Below are positions 43,156 to 52,755 of a stretch of 64,000 bases of DNA, piece by piece. This stretch comes from VRUE01 sp963712595. GTDB taxonomy: Bacteria; Actinomycetota; Thermoleophilia; Solirubrobacterales; 70-9. The translations under genes were made by a program, and so were the position numbers. Below the pieces are notes generated by a model, which was given only the letters and a program-made list of their open reading frames with translations, did not search any database and was not told the DNA's origin. Each line of letters begins with the position of its first letter. Position 1 is the stretch's first letter. The stretch spans positions 372,001-436,000 of the forward strand of contig CAVQIM010000001.1 in NCBI GenBank assembly GCA_963712595.1, in the 5' to 3' direction.

Positions 43156-44832
43156 CTAGCGCCGCCGCAGGAGGCGCATGATCTGCTCCAGCTCGGCGAT
43201 GCGAAGGAGCTTCGCCATTCCGAGGTAGGCCAGTCCACCCAACCCCAGCGCGGCGCCCACCGAGACGATCTGGCCGGCGAGGCCCTGTCCAAGGACGCCG
43301 TCGAGCAGATCCCAGACGCCGAACGAGACCGCGGCCAGAACCCCGGCGGCGACGGTGATTCGCAAAGCGGTGTCGGCCAGCCTCGTGAGCTCGAGACCGT
43401 CGAACTCGCGGCGCAGGATCACCGCCTGGGCGACGACGGCGGCGGTGGTGCCGATCCCGGTCCCGGCGACGATCCCGCCGGTGCCGAAGGGCTTGTAGAG
43501 CAGGAGCGCCCCCAGGGCCGAGACGACGAGGTCGATCCCGGCGAGGCCGGTCGCCATCCACGGCCGCTGGAGGCTGAAGAAGGTTCGGGTCTGGAGCAGG
43601 TAGAGGCCGTTGGTCGGCAGCGAGAAGGCGAACCAGAAGAGCGCGGTGGCGACCAGGGTCGTCTGCTCGGGCGTGAACTCGCCGCGCTGGTAGACGAGCT
43701 GGATCATCGGCTCGGAGAGGACGAGGATCGCGGCTGCGGCGGGCACCAATACGAAGAGGATCTGGCGCATCCCGTTGGCCATCGTCGCCCGCAGGTTCTC
43801 GTGCTCGCCGCGGGCGGCGAAGCGAGCCAGGGTCGGGAAGAGCACCGTCGCGATCGCGACCGAGAAGATGCCCTGGGGAAGCTGGTAGATCCGGAAGGCC
43901 TTGTCGATCGCCGCCGGGGCCTGGTCGCTGACGAGGCTGCCGAAGAGGCTGTTGATCAGCAGGTTGAAGTTGATCAGCCCGAGGCTGATCGTCACCGGCA
44001 GCATCAGCAGCAGCACCCGGCGCACGTCGCGGTTGCGCCACTCGAAGCTCCATTCGAACTTGAAGGGCGTGTTGCGCAGGTCGAAGACCGGGATCAGCAG
44101 TTGCACCAGGGTGCCGGCGAGGATGCCGATCGCGTAGGCGTAGATGCGGTTCTGGCCGTGGAAAGCGGGTGCCAGGGCGACGACGACGGCGATGATCGTC
44201 AGGTTCCAGAACAGCGGCGAGATCGCGAAGGCGCCGAAGCGGTCGTAGCTGTTGAGGACGCCGACGACGACGCCGCTGACCCCGAGCAGGATCAGGATCG
44301 GGAAGAGAACCTGGGAGAGGGTGACGGTGAGGTCGAGGATCCCCCCCGAGAAGCCGGGCGCGAAAAGCGGCATCAGCAACGGCGCGAGGAGAACGAAGAG
44401 CGCGGTGATCGCCCCCAGCACGAGCGTGACGAGCAGGAGCAGGGTCGAGGCAAGCCGGAACGCCTCGCGGTAGTTCTTGCGCTCGAGCTGCTCGGTGAAG
44501 ATCGGCACGAAGGCCGGCTGCAGCGCCGCGTCGGCGAAGAGGGCGCGGACGAGGTTGGGAACCTGGAAGGCGATCGTGAAGGCCGACATTGGCCCGCTGA
44601 CGCCGTAGTAGGAGGCGGCGACGATCTCGCGGACCAAGCCGGCGACGCGCGAGGCTGCCGTCGCGATGGAGAAGAAGGCGGTGGAGCGAGCGATGCGACC
44701 GGGGCGAGAGCCGGGCGACGGATCGCCCCCTTCCTCCCCCTGCTCGAAGGCCTCTGCCGCACGCACCGCCGCCTCGCTGGCGAGCAGCTCGTCCTCGCGG
44801 TCTGGAGTGTCGGGGGCCTCGGGCGTCTCCAA
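43156..44832 (-). CDS. murJ: Lipid II flippase MurJ
   Basis: MurJ flips the peptidoglycan precursor lipid II across the membrane. The 558-residue protein has 14 or so helices of the MVF/MOP type, with TAASRVAGLVREIVAASYYG after an acidic N-terminal cytoplasmic tail of about 45 residues, PNLVRALFADAALQPAFVPIF, and QTRTFFSLQRPW near the substrate groove. It starts at TTG 44832. The tail is longer than in E. coli, as in many actinobacteria. It is immediately upstream of the GT-C-like gene and divergent from rpsT. Confidence 0.94.
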   Translation of the reverse strand: METPEAPDTPDREDELLASEAAVRAAEAFEQGEEGGDPSPGSRPGRIARSTAFFSIATAASRVAGLVREIVAASYYGVSGPMSAFTIAFQVPNLVRALFADAALQPAFVPIFTEQLERKNYREAFRLASTLLLLVTLVLGAITALFVLLAPLLMPLFAPGFSGGILDLTVTLSQVLFPILILLGVSGVVVGVLNSYDRFGAFAISPLFWNLTIIAVVVALAPAFHGQNRIYAYAIGILAGTLVQLLIPVFDLRNTPFKFEWSFEWRNRDVRRVLLLMLPVTISLGLINFNLLINSLFGSLVSDQAPAAIDKAFRIYQLPQGIFSVAIATVLFPTLARFAARGEHENLRATMANGMRQILFVLVPAAAAILVLSEPMIQLVYQRGEFTPEQTTLVATALFWFAFSLPTNGLYLLQTRTFFSLQRPWMATGLAGIDLVVSALGALLLYKPFGTGGIVAGTGIGTTAAVVAQAVILRREFDGLELTRLADTALRITVAAGVLAAVSFGVWDLLDGVLGQGLAGQIVSVGAALGLGGLAYLGMAKLLRIAELEQIMRLLRRR

Positions 44833-44901
44833 GCTCGGTCTCAGTCGCTATAGTCGGCGGCCGCCCGGAGGGGGCTCGACACCCACTCAGGCACACGACT
44901 C

Positions 44902-45171
44902 ATGGCCAACATAGCCTCACAGAAGAAGCGGATCCTACGCAGCGAGCGGGAGCGAACCGAGAACCGGCTGCTCACCAGCACCGTGAAGACCTACTTCCGG
45001 CGGCTTGAGAGCGCCGTCGCGGATGGCGACGCTGCCAAGGTGGAGGCCGAGCACAGGGCCCTGGTCTCGAAGATCGACAAGGCCGTGCAGAAGGGCGCCC
45101 TGCACAAGAACACGGGCGCCCGCAAGAAGTCACGAGCGGCGCGACTCACCGCCACCGCTGCCGCGAAGTAG
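44902..45171 (+). CDS. rpsT: 30S ribosomal protein S20
   Basis: S20 binds the 5' domain of 16S rRNA. The 89-residue protein is typical: MANIASQKKRILRSERERTEN at the start (IxSxxKR motif), a Lys/Arg-rich helical body and a GALHKNTGARKKSRAARL ending. It is on the plus strand and its stop codon abuts the holA stop codon (45171/45172), with no space for a terminator between them. The rpsT/holA neighbourhood is conserved in bacteria. Confidence 0.97.
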   Translation: MANIASQKKRILRSERERTENRLLTSTVKTYFRRLESAVADGDAAKVEAEHRALVSKIDKAVQKGALHKNTGARKKSRAARLTATAAAK

Positions 45172-46152
45172 CTACGCGGCAGCGCCGGCCGCCTTGCGCA
45201 GGGCGAGTGTGAACGCCAGCTCGTCGCCATAGTCGGCACCGCCACGGCACCAGACCTCCAGGTCAGCCAGGGCGATGGTCGCCTCGCGCAGGTCCTCGAC
45301 GCTCGTCTTGCCCAGCCGCGCGACGAGCTGACGGGCGGCATATGGGTGCATGCCGAGGCTGGACTCGACCTGCTTTGGAGGGGTCCCGTCCTCGATCTGG
45401 GCGGCGGCGTCGCAGGCCTTGCGCAGCCGCGAAGCCAGCCCGTAGATCAGCCCGGTCACGTTCTCTCCCTGAGAGAGCAGACGCTCGGCGATCGACGTGG
45501 CCCGACCGGAGTCCCGTTCGAGCAGGGCGTCGGAGAGAGCCCAGACCGCGGCCTCGGAGGTGTCGGAGACCATCGCGTCGAGGTCGGCTGCGCTCACCCT
45601 TCCCTCCTCCCCAGCCCATAGCGCCAGGCGCTCCAGCTCGTTGCGAAGGCGAACCGAGCTGGTCCCCATCCGATCGACGAGGATCCGCGCTGCCGCCGGC
45701 TCGAGAGCGAAGCCAAGGCGCTTGGCATCCCCAACGAGCATCCGGGGAAGCTCACGAGCCTTCGGCGCCTCGAACTCATGCAGCTCCCCCCGCGCAGCCT
45801 TGACCGCCTTCGCCAGCTTCGGCGGTGTCTTGGCACGTGCGATCAGCACCACCGTGAGGTCGGGTGGAAGCGCGCCAAGCGCCCCGGAGACGGCCTCGAG
45901 CTGCGCGTCGCGCCAACGCTCGATGCCATCGGCCAGCAGGTAGCGCCGCGACTCGGTCAGCGACATCGCCGGGATCGCAGCCAGCAGCGCTTCATGGTCG
46001 GGCCCCCCTCGGCCCTCACTCGGCTCGAAGACCTCCAACGCCGCCGCTCCGCCATCCGCTTCGGCACGAGCCCGCAGGCGGGCACGCGTGGCGTCGATCT
46101 TCGCCTGGTCGGTGCCGGCGATCAGGTAGAGAGATGCCAAGCCCTCGGCCAT
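45172..46152 (-). CDS. holA: DNA polymerase III delta subunit
   Basis: HolA (delta) opens the beta clamp in the clamp-loader complex. I start it at ATG 46152 (MAEGLASLYLIAGTDQAKI), giving 326 residues. Recognisable features are the LIAGTD N-terminal strand, SRRYLLADGIERW, the degenerate AAA+ domains, and the C-terminal collar helices ending DLEVWCRGGADYGDELAFTLALRK. It lies downstream of comEA-comEC on the same strand, as in many Gram-positive genomes. Confidence 0.94.
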   Translation of the reverse strand: MAEGLASLYLIAGTDQAKIDATRARLRARAEADGGAAALEVFEPSEGRGGPDHEALLAAIPAMSLTESRRYLLADGIERWRDAQLEAVSGALGALPPDLTVVLIARAKTPPKLAKAVKAARGELHEFEAPKARELPRMLVGDAKRLGFALEPAAARILVDRMGTSSVRLRNELERLALWAGEEGRVSAADLDAMVSDTSEAAVWALSDALLERDSGRATSIAERLLSQGENVTGLIYGLASRLRKACDAAAQIEDGTPPKQVESSLGMHPYAARQLVARLGKTSVEDLREATIALADLEVWCRGGADYGDELAFTLALRKAAGAAA

Positions 46153-46165
46153 ACGGCGGCCGAGT

Positions 46166-47011
46166 CTAGTGGCGCTCCCAGCCTGACCTTCCGACGCCCT
46201 TGATCCCGCTCCAGCCAGAGCCTTTACTCGAGCTTTCGCCGGGCAGCGCGGGTATCTGAGCCGGCGCCGGGACCGGGTATTCGGATATCGGCGGCAGGGC
46301 TTCCTTCGGTTGCTGTGGGTGCGAGTGGCCCTTGGATCCACCATCGACCTGCCCGCCAAGCAGCGGCGGAGGGGAGCGGTGGTAACGCCAGCCGTGGTCG
46401 CCGCTCCCATCGTCGTCCTCGCTGCCGGCGATCTCGCCGAGCGGGCTCGAGGCTGCTGTTTGAGCCCCGCCATCCGTGTCGGTGTCCGCGACCGGCGCAG
46501 TCGGGGCAGGCGAAGGAGCAGGAGCCGCAACCGGAGTCTGGGCGGGCGCCGTCGGGGCCGGGACAGGCGAAGGAGCCGCAGCCGGCGGCTCAGAAGCAAT
46601 GGGGGCAGCGTGAGCAGCGGGGCCCTGAGACGAGATCTGCCGCGATCCCGCGAGCGCCGAGTCCACCCCGGTTCTGCGCGCATGCCGTGGCGACGTCGAG
46701 GACGGGCGCGACGGAGTTCCACCGTTATGCGCGGGCGCCCCGGCCGAGCCTCCCCCCGCGGGCGAGAGGGCGATCGTGTCGTTGTGGACGACGGCGGCCC
46801 TCGGGTTGGCCGGTATCGGGCCGCTGAAGACCTCCGGCCAGCCCTGTTGGGAGATGAAGACGACCAGGCCCAGCCCTATCGCGGTGACCCCCGCCAGCAT
46901 CGCGATCGAGGTGCTGCGAATCCTGACCAGCAGCCCGTCACCCGCCAGGCTGGAGCCCGAGACGTGCTGAGAAAGCGCCTGTCGAACCTTGGAGAGCACC
47001 TTTACGCCCAT
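46166..47011 (-). CDS. Single-pass membrane protein with long Pro/Ala-rich exterior
   Basis: A 281-residue protein with a cytoplasmic N-terminus of about 35 residues, one transmembrane helix (SIAMLAGVTAIGLGLVVFIS, about 34-53) and a long low-complexity exterior rich in Pro, Ala, Ser and Gly, with charged clusters (EDDDGSGDHG). The family is not recognised. It lies 14 bp upstream of holA and 77 bp downstream of comEC, so it may ride in the competence operon. A role as a cell-wall-spanning tether is possible but unproven. Confidence 0.7.
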   Translation of the reverse strand: MGVKVLSKVRQALSQHVSGSSLAGDGLLVRIRSTSIAMLAGVTAIGLGLVVFISQQGWPEVFSGPIPANPRAAVVHNDTIALSPAGGGSAGAPAHNGGTPSRPSSTSPRHARRTGVDSALAGSRQISSQGPAAHAAPIASEPPAAAPSPVPAPTAPAQTPVAAPAPSPAPTAPVADTDTDGGAQTAASSPLGEIAGSEDDDGSGDHGWRYHRSPPPLLGGQVDGGSKGHSHPQQPKEALPPISEYPVPAPAQIPALPGESSSKGSGWSGIKGVGRSGWERH

Positions 47012-47088
47012 CGGCCAGGACAGTGCCGGTCAAAAGGGGTAATCCGACAAAACCCCACTTTTCCCTCGGTCATACGTTGAGCGTAGCG

Positions 47089-48987
47089 TCAGGGGCCAAT
47101 GCGCGCACGAATGGCATGGCGGCTCACGTCGAGAACCACCGTGCCATCGCGATCGGTGCGCATGACCGGGACCCCGTGGGCCGCAAGTGTGGCCAGGGTC
47201 TGCGGGGTCGGATGGCCGAAGGGATTGTCAGCGCCGGCGGAAATCACCGCGAGCCGCGGAGCGACGCGATCGAGCAGGGCATCGAGACCGGCGTCGTCGC
47301 TGCCGTGGTGGGCAACCTTGAGCACGTCGACCGGGCCGGGATCGATCGGCACCGACTCGGCCTCCGCATCGGCGGTAAGCAGCATCGAGAAGTCCCGCCA
47401 GCGGACGAGGATGACGAGGGCCTGCGCATTCGGGTCGACACCGGCGAGCGGAGCCGCCAGCAGCTCGCGCGGCGGCCAGAGAACGCGTAGCTGCAACGAG
47501 CCCGAGCGGATCGCGTCGCCCTCGGCGATCCGAAACGGACGCACGCCTGCCGCCTTCGCCTCGCCGCGGAGCCGCCGGCTGAGGCGGGCATAGGCGAGCC
47601 GGGCGACCGGATAGCGACCGAGCAGCTCCTCGACCCCGCCCGCGTGGTCGGACTGTTCGTGGGTGATCACGGCGACGCCGAGCCGCGCGACTCCGGCGGC
47701 ATCGAGCTTCGCCGCGAAGTCGTCGCCCGGCGGCCCGCCGTCGACGAGAACGGCGGGGGCGCCGGCCGGCTGCAGGAGGATCCCATCCCCCTGGCCGACG
47801 TCGAGCACCGAGACCCTGAGCCCGACGATCGGCTCCGCGGCGCTCGCCCCACCCCCGCCTCCCATCCAGGCCAGCGCGACGGCGACGACTCCCAAGCCGG
47901 TGGCTGCGGCGATCCACCCAAGCCCACCTCGACGGGACGATCTCGCCCGATGCCTGGACGGCCCCGACCCGTCGACGGCTACAGCGGCACGCCGCCTCTG
48001 TGCCGCGATCCGATGACGGCGCAAGAGTCGTGGAACGCCGATGGCACCGGCCGCCAACGCGAGATAGGAGACGATCAGGCCCGTGGTCCCCAGCCGCACC
48101 TGCACGTAGGCCCAGCTCGGCCGGCCGCACCAGGCCGCCACCTGGGCGATGTAGGCGAGCAAGGGGGCGGCGATCGCGTTGAGGACCTCCACCGGGAAGC
48201 CCGGAACCTGGCCGGCCGCGGCGACCAGCATCCCCAGCCACATCGCCGGCGCCACCGCCGGCAGGACGAGCAAGTTGGCGACCAGCGTCGTGGTCGAGAA
48301 GGCGCCGAAGTGAAAGGCGATCAGCGGCGCCGTCGCCAGTGTCGCGGCGATCGTCATCGCCGCCCCCTCGGCCAGCGCGCCGCGCCAATCCCGGCTGCCG
48401 AGGCGGGAGGCGATCGCGGCCCGCAGGGGCGCGACGAGCGCGAGGATGCCGAGCACCGCGGCGAAGCTGAGCTGCCAACCGACGTCGGCGCCGATGTCGG
48501 GGTCGACCGCGAGCGTCACGATCGCCGCCACCGCGAGGCCATAGAGACGCGACGAGCGCCTTCCGGCGAGAGTCGCGAGCAGGCTGAGCCCACCCATCAC
48601 CCCGGCCCGCAAGATCGACGGGCCGCCACCCGCGAGCGGCACGTAGAGGACGATTGCAGCGAGGATCCAGACCAGCCGCGTGAGCAACGGTATCCCGAGC
48701 GCAGCCAGCAACGGCATCGCCAGCAGGCCGAGCAAAGCCACGTTCTGGCCGGAGACCGCGAGCAGGTGGCTGAGGCCGGCGCGGCGGAAGTCCTCGACCG
48801 TGCCGTCGTCGATGCGTTCGTCCTCGCCGAGGACGAATCCACGCGCGAGCGCCGCCTCTCGGGCCGGCATCCCGCGGCCGAGCGCGTCCTCGGCACGGCC
48901 TCTTATCGGCTCGCGGTGGACGAGCGCCAGCGCCGCCACTGCGACGATGGCGAGCACGAGCAAAGGCGAGGGACGCCCGGCCCGCAT
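47089..48987 (-). CDS. comEC: ComEC DNA-uptake channel with metallo-beta-lactamase domain
   Basis: ComEC carries single-stranded DNA across the membrane during natural transformation. I start it at ATG 48987, giving 632 residues. The competence domain begins at about residue 65 (RAGLSHLLAVSGQNVALL) with many helices. The C-terminal metallo-beta-lactamase-like domain has VSVLDVGQGDGILLQ, VDGGPPGDD, ITHEQSDHAGGVEELL and VAHHGSDDAG; the first motif reads HxxxDH and so is close to complete. The N-terminal OB/DUF4131 domain of typical ComEC is missing. comEA lies 7 bp upstream. Confidence 0.93.
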   Translation of the reverse strand: MRAGRPSPLLVLAIVAVAALALVHREPIRGRAEDALGRGMPAREAALARGFVLGEDERIDDGTVEDFRRAGLSHLLAVSGQNVALLGLLAMPLLAALGIPLLTRLVWILAAIVLYVPLAGGGPSILRAGVMGGLSLLATLAGRRSSRLYGLAVAAIVTLAVDPDIGADVGWQLSFAAVLGILALVAPLRAAIASRLGSRDWRGALAEGAAMTIAATLATAPLIAFHFGAFSTTTLVANLLVLPAVAPAMWLGMLVAAAGQVPGFPVEVLNAIAAPLLAYIAQVAAWCGRPSWAYVQVRLGTTGLIVSYLALAAGAIGVPRLLRRHRIAAQRRRAAVAVDGSGPSRHRARSSRRGGLGWIAAATGLGVVAVALAWMGGGGGASAAEPIVGLRVSVLDVGQGDGILLQPAGAPAVLVDGGPPGDDFAAKLDAAGVARLGVAVITHEQSDHAGGVEELLGRYPVARLAYARLSRRLRGEAKAAGVRPFRIAEGDAIRSGSLQLRVLWPPRELLAAPLAGVDPNAQALVILVRWRDFSMLLTADAEAESVPIDPGPVDVLKVAHHGSDDAGLDALLDRVAPRLAVISAGADNPFGHPTPQTLATLAAHGVPVMRTDRDGTVVLDVSRHAIRARIGP

Positions 48988-48994
48988 CGCCGAA

Positions 48995-49585
48995 TCAGGG
49001 TTGCAGGCGCGAGCGCAGCGACTCCATCGTCGCCGGGCCGATCCCGCTGACCTGGTCGAGCTGGTCGACCGAGGCCAGCCCGCCCTGCTGGTCGCGGTAT
49101 TCGATGATCTTTTCCGCCGTAACCGGACCGATCCCGTCGATCGTGTCGAGCTGTTCTGCCGTGGCCGTGCCGAGGCTGATCGGCCCCTCTTCGCCGCTCG
49201 CGCCGGTCGCCGCCAGCGGTGTCCCACCCGGCCCCCTCTTCGGCACCACCACCTGCTGGCCGTCGGCGAGCCGCGCAGCGAGGTTGATCGCTTCCAGCAG
49301 GGCGCCGCCGCTCGCGCCGCCGGCCCTCTGCACGGCGTCGGTCACCCGTGCCCCGATGGGCAACCGGTAGACGCCGGGACGAGCCACCGCCCCGGTGACG
49401 TCGACCACGACGTCACCGCCCGAGCCGGTGCTGTCGACGCTGAAGCCCCGGCTGCCGCCCGACGTGAACGACGTGGCGGACTGGGCGCTATTCCCCTCCG
49501 CGCGAATGGCGCGCGCGCCCAGCAGCAGGAGCGCTACGGCAACCGCACCGTAGACAGCGATCTGAGACCGAGAGAGATCTGGCAT
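48995..49585 (-). CDS. comEA: ComEA-type DNA-binding competence protein
   Basis: ComEA binds incoming double-stranded DNA at the cell surface and pulls it in. The 196-residue protein has an N-terminal membrane anchor (8-27), an SLBB-like segment (VVVDVTGAVARPGVYRLPIGARVTDAVQRAGG) and a C-terminal helix-hairpin-helix pair (ATAEQLDTIDGIGPVTAEKIIEYR and SVDQLDQVSGIGPATMESLR). It is immediately upstream of comEC in one operon; with holA and rpsT it forms the conserved competence/replication block. Confidence 0.95.
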   Translation of the reverse strand: MPDLSRSQIAVYGAVAVALLLLGARAIRAEGNSAQSATSFTSGGSRGFSVDSTGSGGDVVVDVTGAVARPGVYRLPIGARVTDAVQRAGGASGGALLEAINLAARLADGQQVVVPKRGPGGTPLAATGASGEEGPISLGTATAEQLDTIDGIGPVTAEKIIEYRDQQGGLASVDQLDQVSGIGPATMESLRSRLQP

Positions 49586-49737
49586 AGCCAGACCCTTGCG
49601 AGTCCAGGCGCACGCATGGCGCGCAAATCGACAACTAACTCAAACGCGAATGAGCCGCGAGAAGCAAGCAGGTCGGGGGACGCAGGGAGCGTGGCGTGCT
49701 CTGCGCGCGAGCGACCGAGGACCCCGAGATGCGCCGC

Positions 49738-50139
49738 TTATCGCGGCTCATTCTCGTCGTCGTAGCCCGCCACCTCAGCGAGCTGATCGCTGTACAGCTC
49801 GGAAGCGGCTACCGGCGGCGACTGCACGGAGAGGCAGGCGAGCTCGGCGTCGCCGTCGTTCGCAATCGCGTGGTCGGTCGCCGGAGGGACCATGATCAGA
49901 TCGCCCTCGGCGACGCTCTGGGTGTCGCCGGCGACCGACATCGTGCCGGCGCCACGAACCACCACGTAGGCCTGCTCGGCCTCCTCGTGGGAGCGCAGGG
50001 TTTGCTCGGCCCCCGAGGGAAGCTCTATCCAGGTCACGGAGAGGTTGCGCGAGCCGAGTTCGCCGGCATCCATGAGGACGCGGGTCCGCAGCCGGTGCCA
50101 CTCCTCGACCGGCGCCTCTGAGAGCCTTCTGACGAGCAC
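49738..50139 (-). CDS. Cupin-domain protein
   Basis: A 133-residue single-domain cupin from GTG 50139. Motif 1 is HEEAEQAYVVVRGAGTMSV, with two potential metal ligands (H and E), and motif 2 is GDLIMVPPATDHAI. Such proteins may be dioxygenases, isomerases or binding proteins; the substrate is unknown. It stands alone between comEA and leuS, on the same strand. Confidence 0.88.
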   Translation of the reverse strand: MLVRRLSEAPVEEWHRLRTRVLMDAGELGSRNLSVTWIELPSGAEQTLRSHEEAEQAYVVVRGAGTMSVAGDTQSVAEGDLIMVPPATDHAIANDGDAELACLSVQSPPVAASELYSDQLAEVAGYDDENEPR

Positions 50140-50182
50140 GCGCGCTTTGTACCAGAAACGTAGACCGGATCTTGTAAACGGG

Positions 50183-52672
50183 CTACCGAACCACGAGATT
50201 GACCAGCTTGCCAGGCACGACCACTTCCTTGACGATCTCCCTGCCGTCGAGGAAGCGGGTCACCTTCTCGCTCTCGCGGGCGAGGCGCAGCAGCTCCTCG
50301 CGCGGCGCCTCGGCATCGGCCTCGATCCGGTCGCGCAGCTTGCCGTTGACCTGGACGACGAGGGTCACCGTCTCGCTACTCAGCAGCTCGGGGTCGGCCT
50401 GGGGCCAGGGCTGCTCCCAAACGCGACCGCCGTTCAATCGCTCCCACACCTCGGCGCCGAGATGGGGCGCAAAGGGGAAGACGAGGGAGGCGGCGGTGGC
50501 CGCAGCGAAGCGCACCGCCTCGGTCCCAGCCGGATCGGCGTAGAGAGCGTCCTTGAGCCGGTAGGCCTCGTTGATCAGCTCCATCACCGCGGCGATCGCG
50601 GTGTTGAACTGGAAGCCGCGCTGGAAGTCCCGAGTGACCTTGTCGATCGCCCAGTGGGCCTTGACCAGGAGGGTGCGGGCGTCGCCGCCCGCGCCGGCCG
50701 CATCGATCTCCCCTCCCTGCCTCGGCTCGACCTCCTCGCAGAGGCGCCAGAGCCGGGAGAGGAAGCGGTTGACGCCCTCCACCCCCTCGTCCGCCCAGTC
50801 GGCATCGCGCTCGGGCGGGCCCATGAAGCAGATGTAGGTGCGCGCGGTGTCGGCGCCGTAGCGCTCGACGTACTCGGCCGGGCTGACCGTGTTGCCGCGC
50901 GACTTCGACATCTTCGCCCCGTCGCGGGTGATCATCCCCTGCGCGAAGAGGTTGGCGAATGGCTCCTGCAGGTCGAGGTTGCCGGTGTCGGCCAGGGCCT
51001 TGGTGAAGAAGCGCGCGTACATCAGGTGCAGGATCGCGTGCTCGACACCGCCGATGTACTGGTCGACGGGCAGCCAGTGCTCGGCGGCGGCACGGTCCCA
51101 GGCGACGGCATCGTTGCCCGGGTCGAGGTAGCGGATGAAGTACCAGGAGGAGTCGACGAAGGTGTCCATGGTGTCGGTCTCGCGGCGGGCCGATGCGCCG
51201 CAGCGCGGGCACTCGGTGGCGAGCCAGTCCTCGGCGGCGGCAAGCGGGCTTTTCCCCTGGGGGGCGTAGTCGTCGACCTCGGGCAGCTCGACCGGGAGCT
51301 GGTCGTCGGGGACGGCGACGATGCCGCACTCCTCGCAGTAGACGACCGGGATTGGAGCGCCCCAGTAGCGCTGGCGCGAGACCAGCCAGTCGCGCAGGCG
51401 GTAGTTGACGGAGGAGCTTCCCCGGCCCTCCTCCGCGAGCCAGGCGACGATCTCCTCGTAGGCCTCGCGGTTGCCCTTGCCGTCGAAGCGGCCCGAGCCG
51501 GTCATCGGACCGTCGCCGGGGTAGGGCAGGCCCTCGTCGTCGCGGGCAACCTCCGGATCGCTGCCCTCGATCACGCGGCGGACCGGCAGGTCGAAGGCGC
51601 GGGCGAACTCGTAGTCGCGCTCGTCGTGGGCCGGCACCGCCATGATCGCGCCGGTGCCGTACTCCATCAGCACGTAGTCGGCGACGAACATCGGGATCTC
51701 CTCGCCGTTGACCGGGTTGACGACGCTGCGCCCGAGCGGCACGCCGGTCTTCTCGCGGTCCTCGGCGCCGCGCTCCTCGGCCGACTCGCGGGCAGCGCGG
51801 TCGACGTACTCGCGCACGGCCGCCTCGGCCGGGGTGCCGGCGATCAGCCGCTCCAGCTCGGGATGCTCGGGGGCAAGGACGAAGAAGGTGGCGCCGAAGA
51901 GCGTGTCGGGGCGGGTGGTGAAGACGGGGAAGTCGAGGTCGAGCTCCTCGCAGCGGAAGGTCACCTCGGCGCCCTCGGAGCGGCCGATCCAGTTGCGCTG
52001 CATCGTGATCACGTGCTCGGGCCAGGACTCCAGCAGCTCGAAGTCGGCGAGCAGCCGCTCGGCGTAGTCGGTGATCTTGAAGAACCACTGCTCGAGCTTG
52101 CGCTGGACGACTTCGGTGCCGCAGCGCTCGCAGCGGCCGTCGATCACCTGCTCGTTGGCGAGCACGGTGGCGTCCTTCGGGCACCACTGGACCGGCGCCT
52201 CGGCCCGGTAGGCGAGACCGTGCTCGAACAGCTGCAGGAAGATCCACTGGGTCCAGCGGTAGTACTCGGGCGTGTGGGTGGCCAGTTCGCGAGACCAGTC
52301 GATCGATATGCCCCACTCGCGGAACTGGCGGCGGAAGGACTCGATCGAGCGCTCGGTCGCCTCGCGCGGCGGCTCGCCGGTCTTGATCGCGTTGTTCTCC
52401 GCCGGCAGGCCGAAGGAGTCGTAGCCCATCGGGTGGATCACCTCGAAGCCGTGGCGGCGGCGGAAGTGGGCGATCGCGTCGCCGACCGCGTAGGTCTTCA
52501 GGTGCCCGACGTGGGGTTCGCCCGACGGGTAGGGCAGCATCTCGAGCACGTAGGACTTGGGCTTCGAGTCCTCGTAGCCGGGCTGCCCCGGGTTGGCGAC
52601 CTCCCAGGTCTTCTCCTCAGCCCAGACCTGCTGCCACTTGCTCTCGATCGCTGTGGGGTCATAGCCGGCCAT
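50183..52672 (-). CDS. leuS: Leucyl-tRNA synthetase
   Basis: LeuS charges tRNA-Leu. The 829-residue class Ia enzyme starts at ATG 52672 (a TTG directly before is possible). HIGH motif variant HVGH in PYPSGEPHVGHLKTY, zinc-binding CPKDATVL and CERCGTE, the CP1 editing domain, and KMSKSRGNTV near residue 590. The length matches bacterial LeuS. I saw no T-box leader upstream, only about 80 bp to the SpoIIM-like gene. All domains appear intact. Confidence 0.97.
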   Translation of the reverse strand: MAGYDPTAIESKWQQVWAEEKTWEVANPGQPGYEDSKPKSYVLEMLPYPSGEPHVGHLKTYAVGDAIAHFRRRHGFEVIHPMGYDSFGLPAENNAIKTGEPPREATERSIESFRRQFREWGISIDWSRELATHTPEYYRWTQWIFLQLFEHGLAYRAEAPVQWCPKDATVLANEQVIDGRCERCGTEVVQRKLEQWFFKITDYAERLLADFELLESWPEHVITMQRNWIGRSEGAEVTFRCEELDLDFPVFTTRPDTLFGATFFVLAPEHPELERLIAGTPAEAAVREYVDRAARESAEERGAEDREKTGVPLGRSVVNPVNGEEIPMFVADYVLMEYGTGAIMAVPAHDERDYEFARAFDLPVRRVIEGSDPEVARDDEGLPYPGDGPMTGSGRFDGKGNREAYEEIVAWLAEEGRGSSSVNYRLRDWLVSRQRYWGAPIPVVYCEECGIVAVPDDQLPVELPEVDDYAPQGKSPLAAAEDWLATECPRCGASARRETDTMDTFVDSSWYFIRYLDPGNDAVAWDRAAAEHWLPVDQYIGGVEHAILHLMYARFFTKALADTGNLDLQEPFANLFAQGMITRDGAKMSKSRGNTVSPAEYVERYGADTARTYICFMGPPERDADWADEGVEGVNRFLSRLWRLCEEVEPRQGGEIDAAGAGGDARTLLVKAHWAIDKVTRDFQRGFQFNTAIAAVMELINEAYRLKDALYADPAGTEAVRFAAATAASLVFPFAPHLGAEVWERLNGGRVWEQPWPQADPELLSSETVTLVVQVNGKLRDRIEADAEAPREELLRLARESEKVTRFLDGREIVKEVVVPGKLVNLVVR

Positions 52673-52755
52673 CAAAACCCCTGTTCACGCTTCGCTCGCG
52701 GCGCGAAGAACCAGAGATGCACGCTTGCTCGCTCCGCGTTCACGGGGCGATCTTG

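Noticed and set aside
42281..44896. Long minus-strand open frame of about 871 codons
   Set aside because: It overlaps murJ and the GT-C-like gene in a different frame; its composition is that of a shadow, and both real proteins are clear.
52676..52755. T-box riboswitch upstream of leuS
   Set aside because: Only 80 bp, without the conserved T-box sequence or specifier stem.
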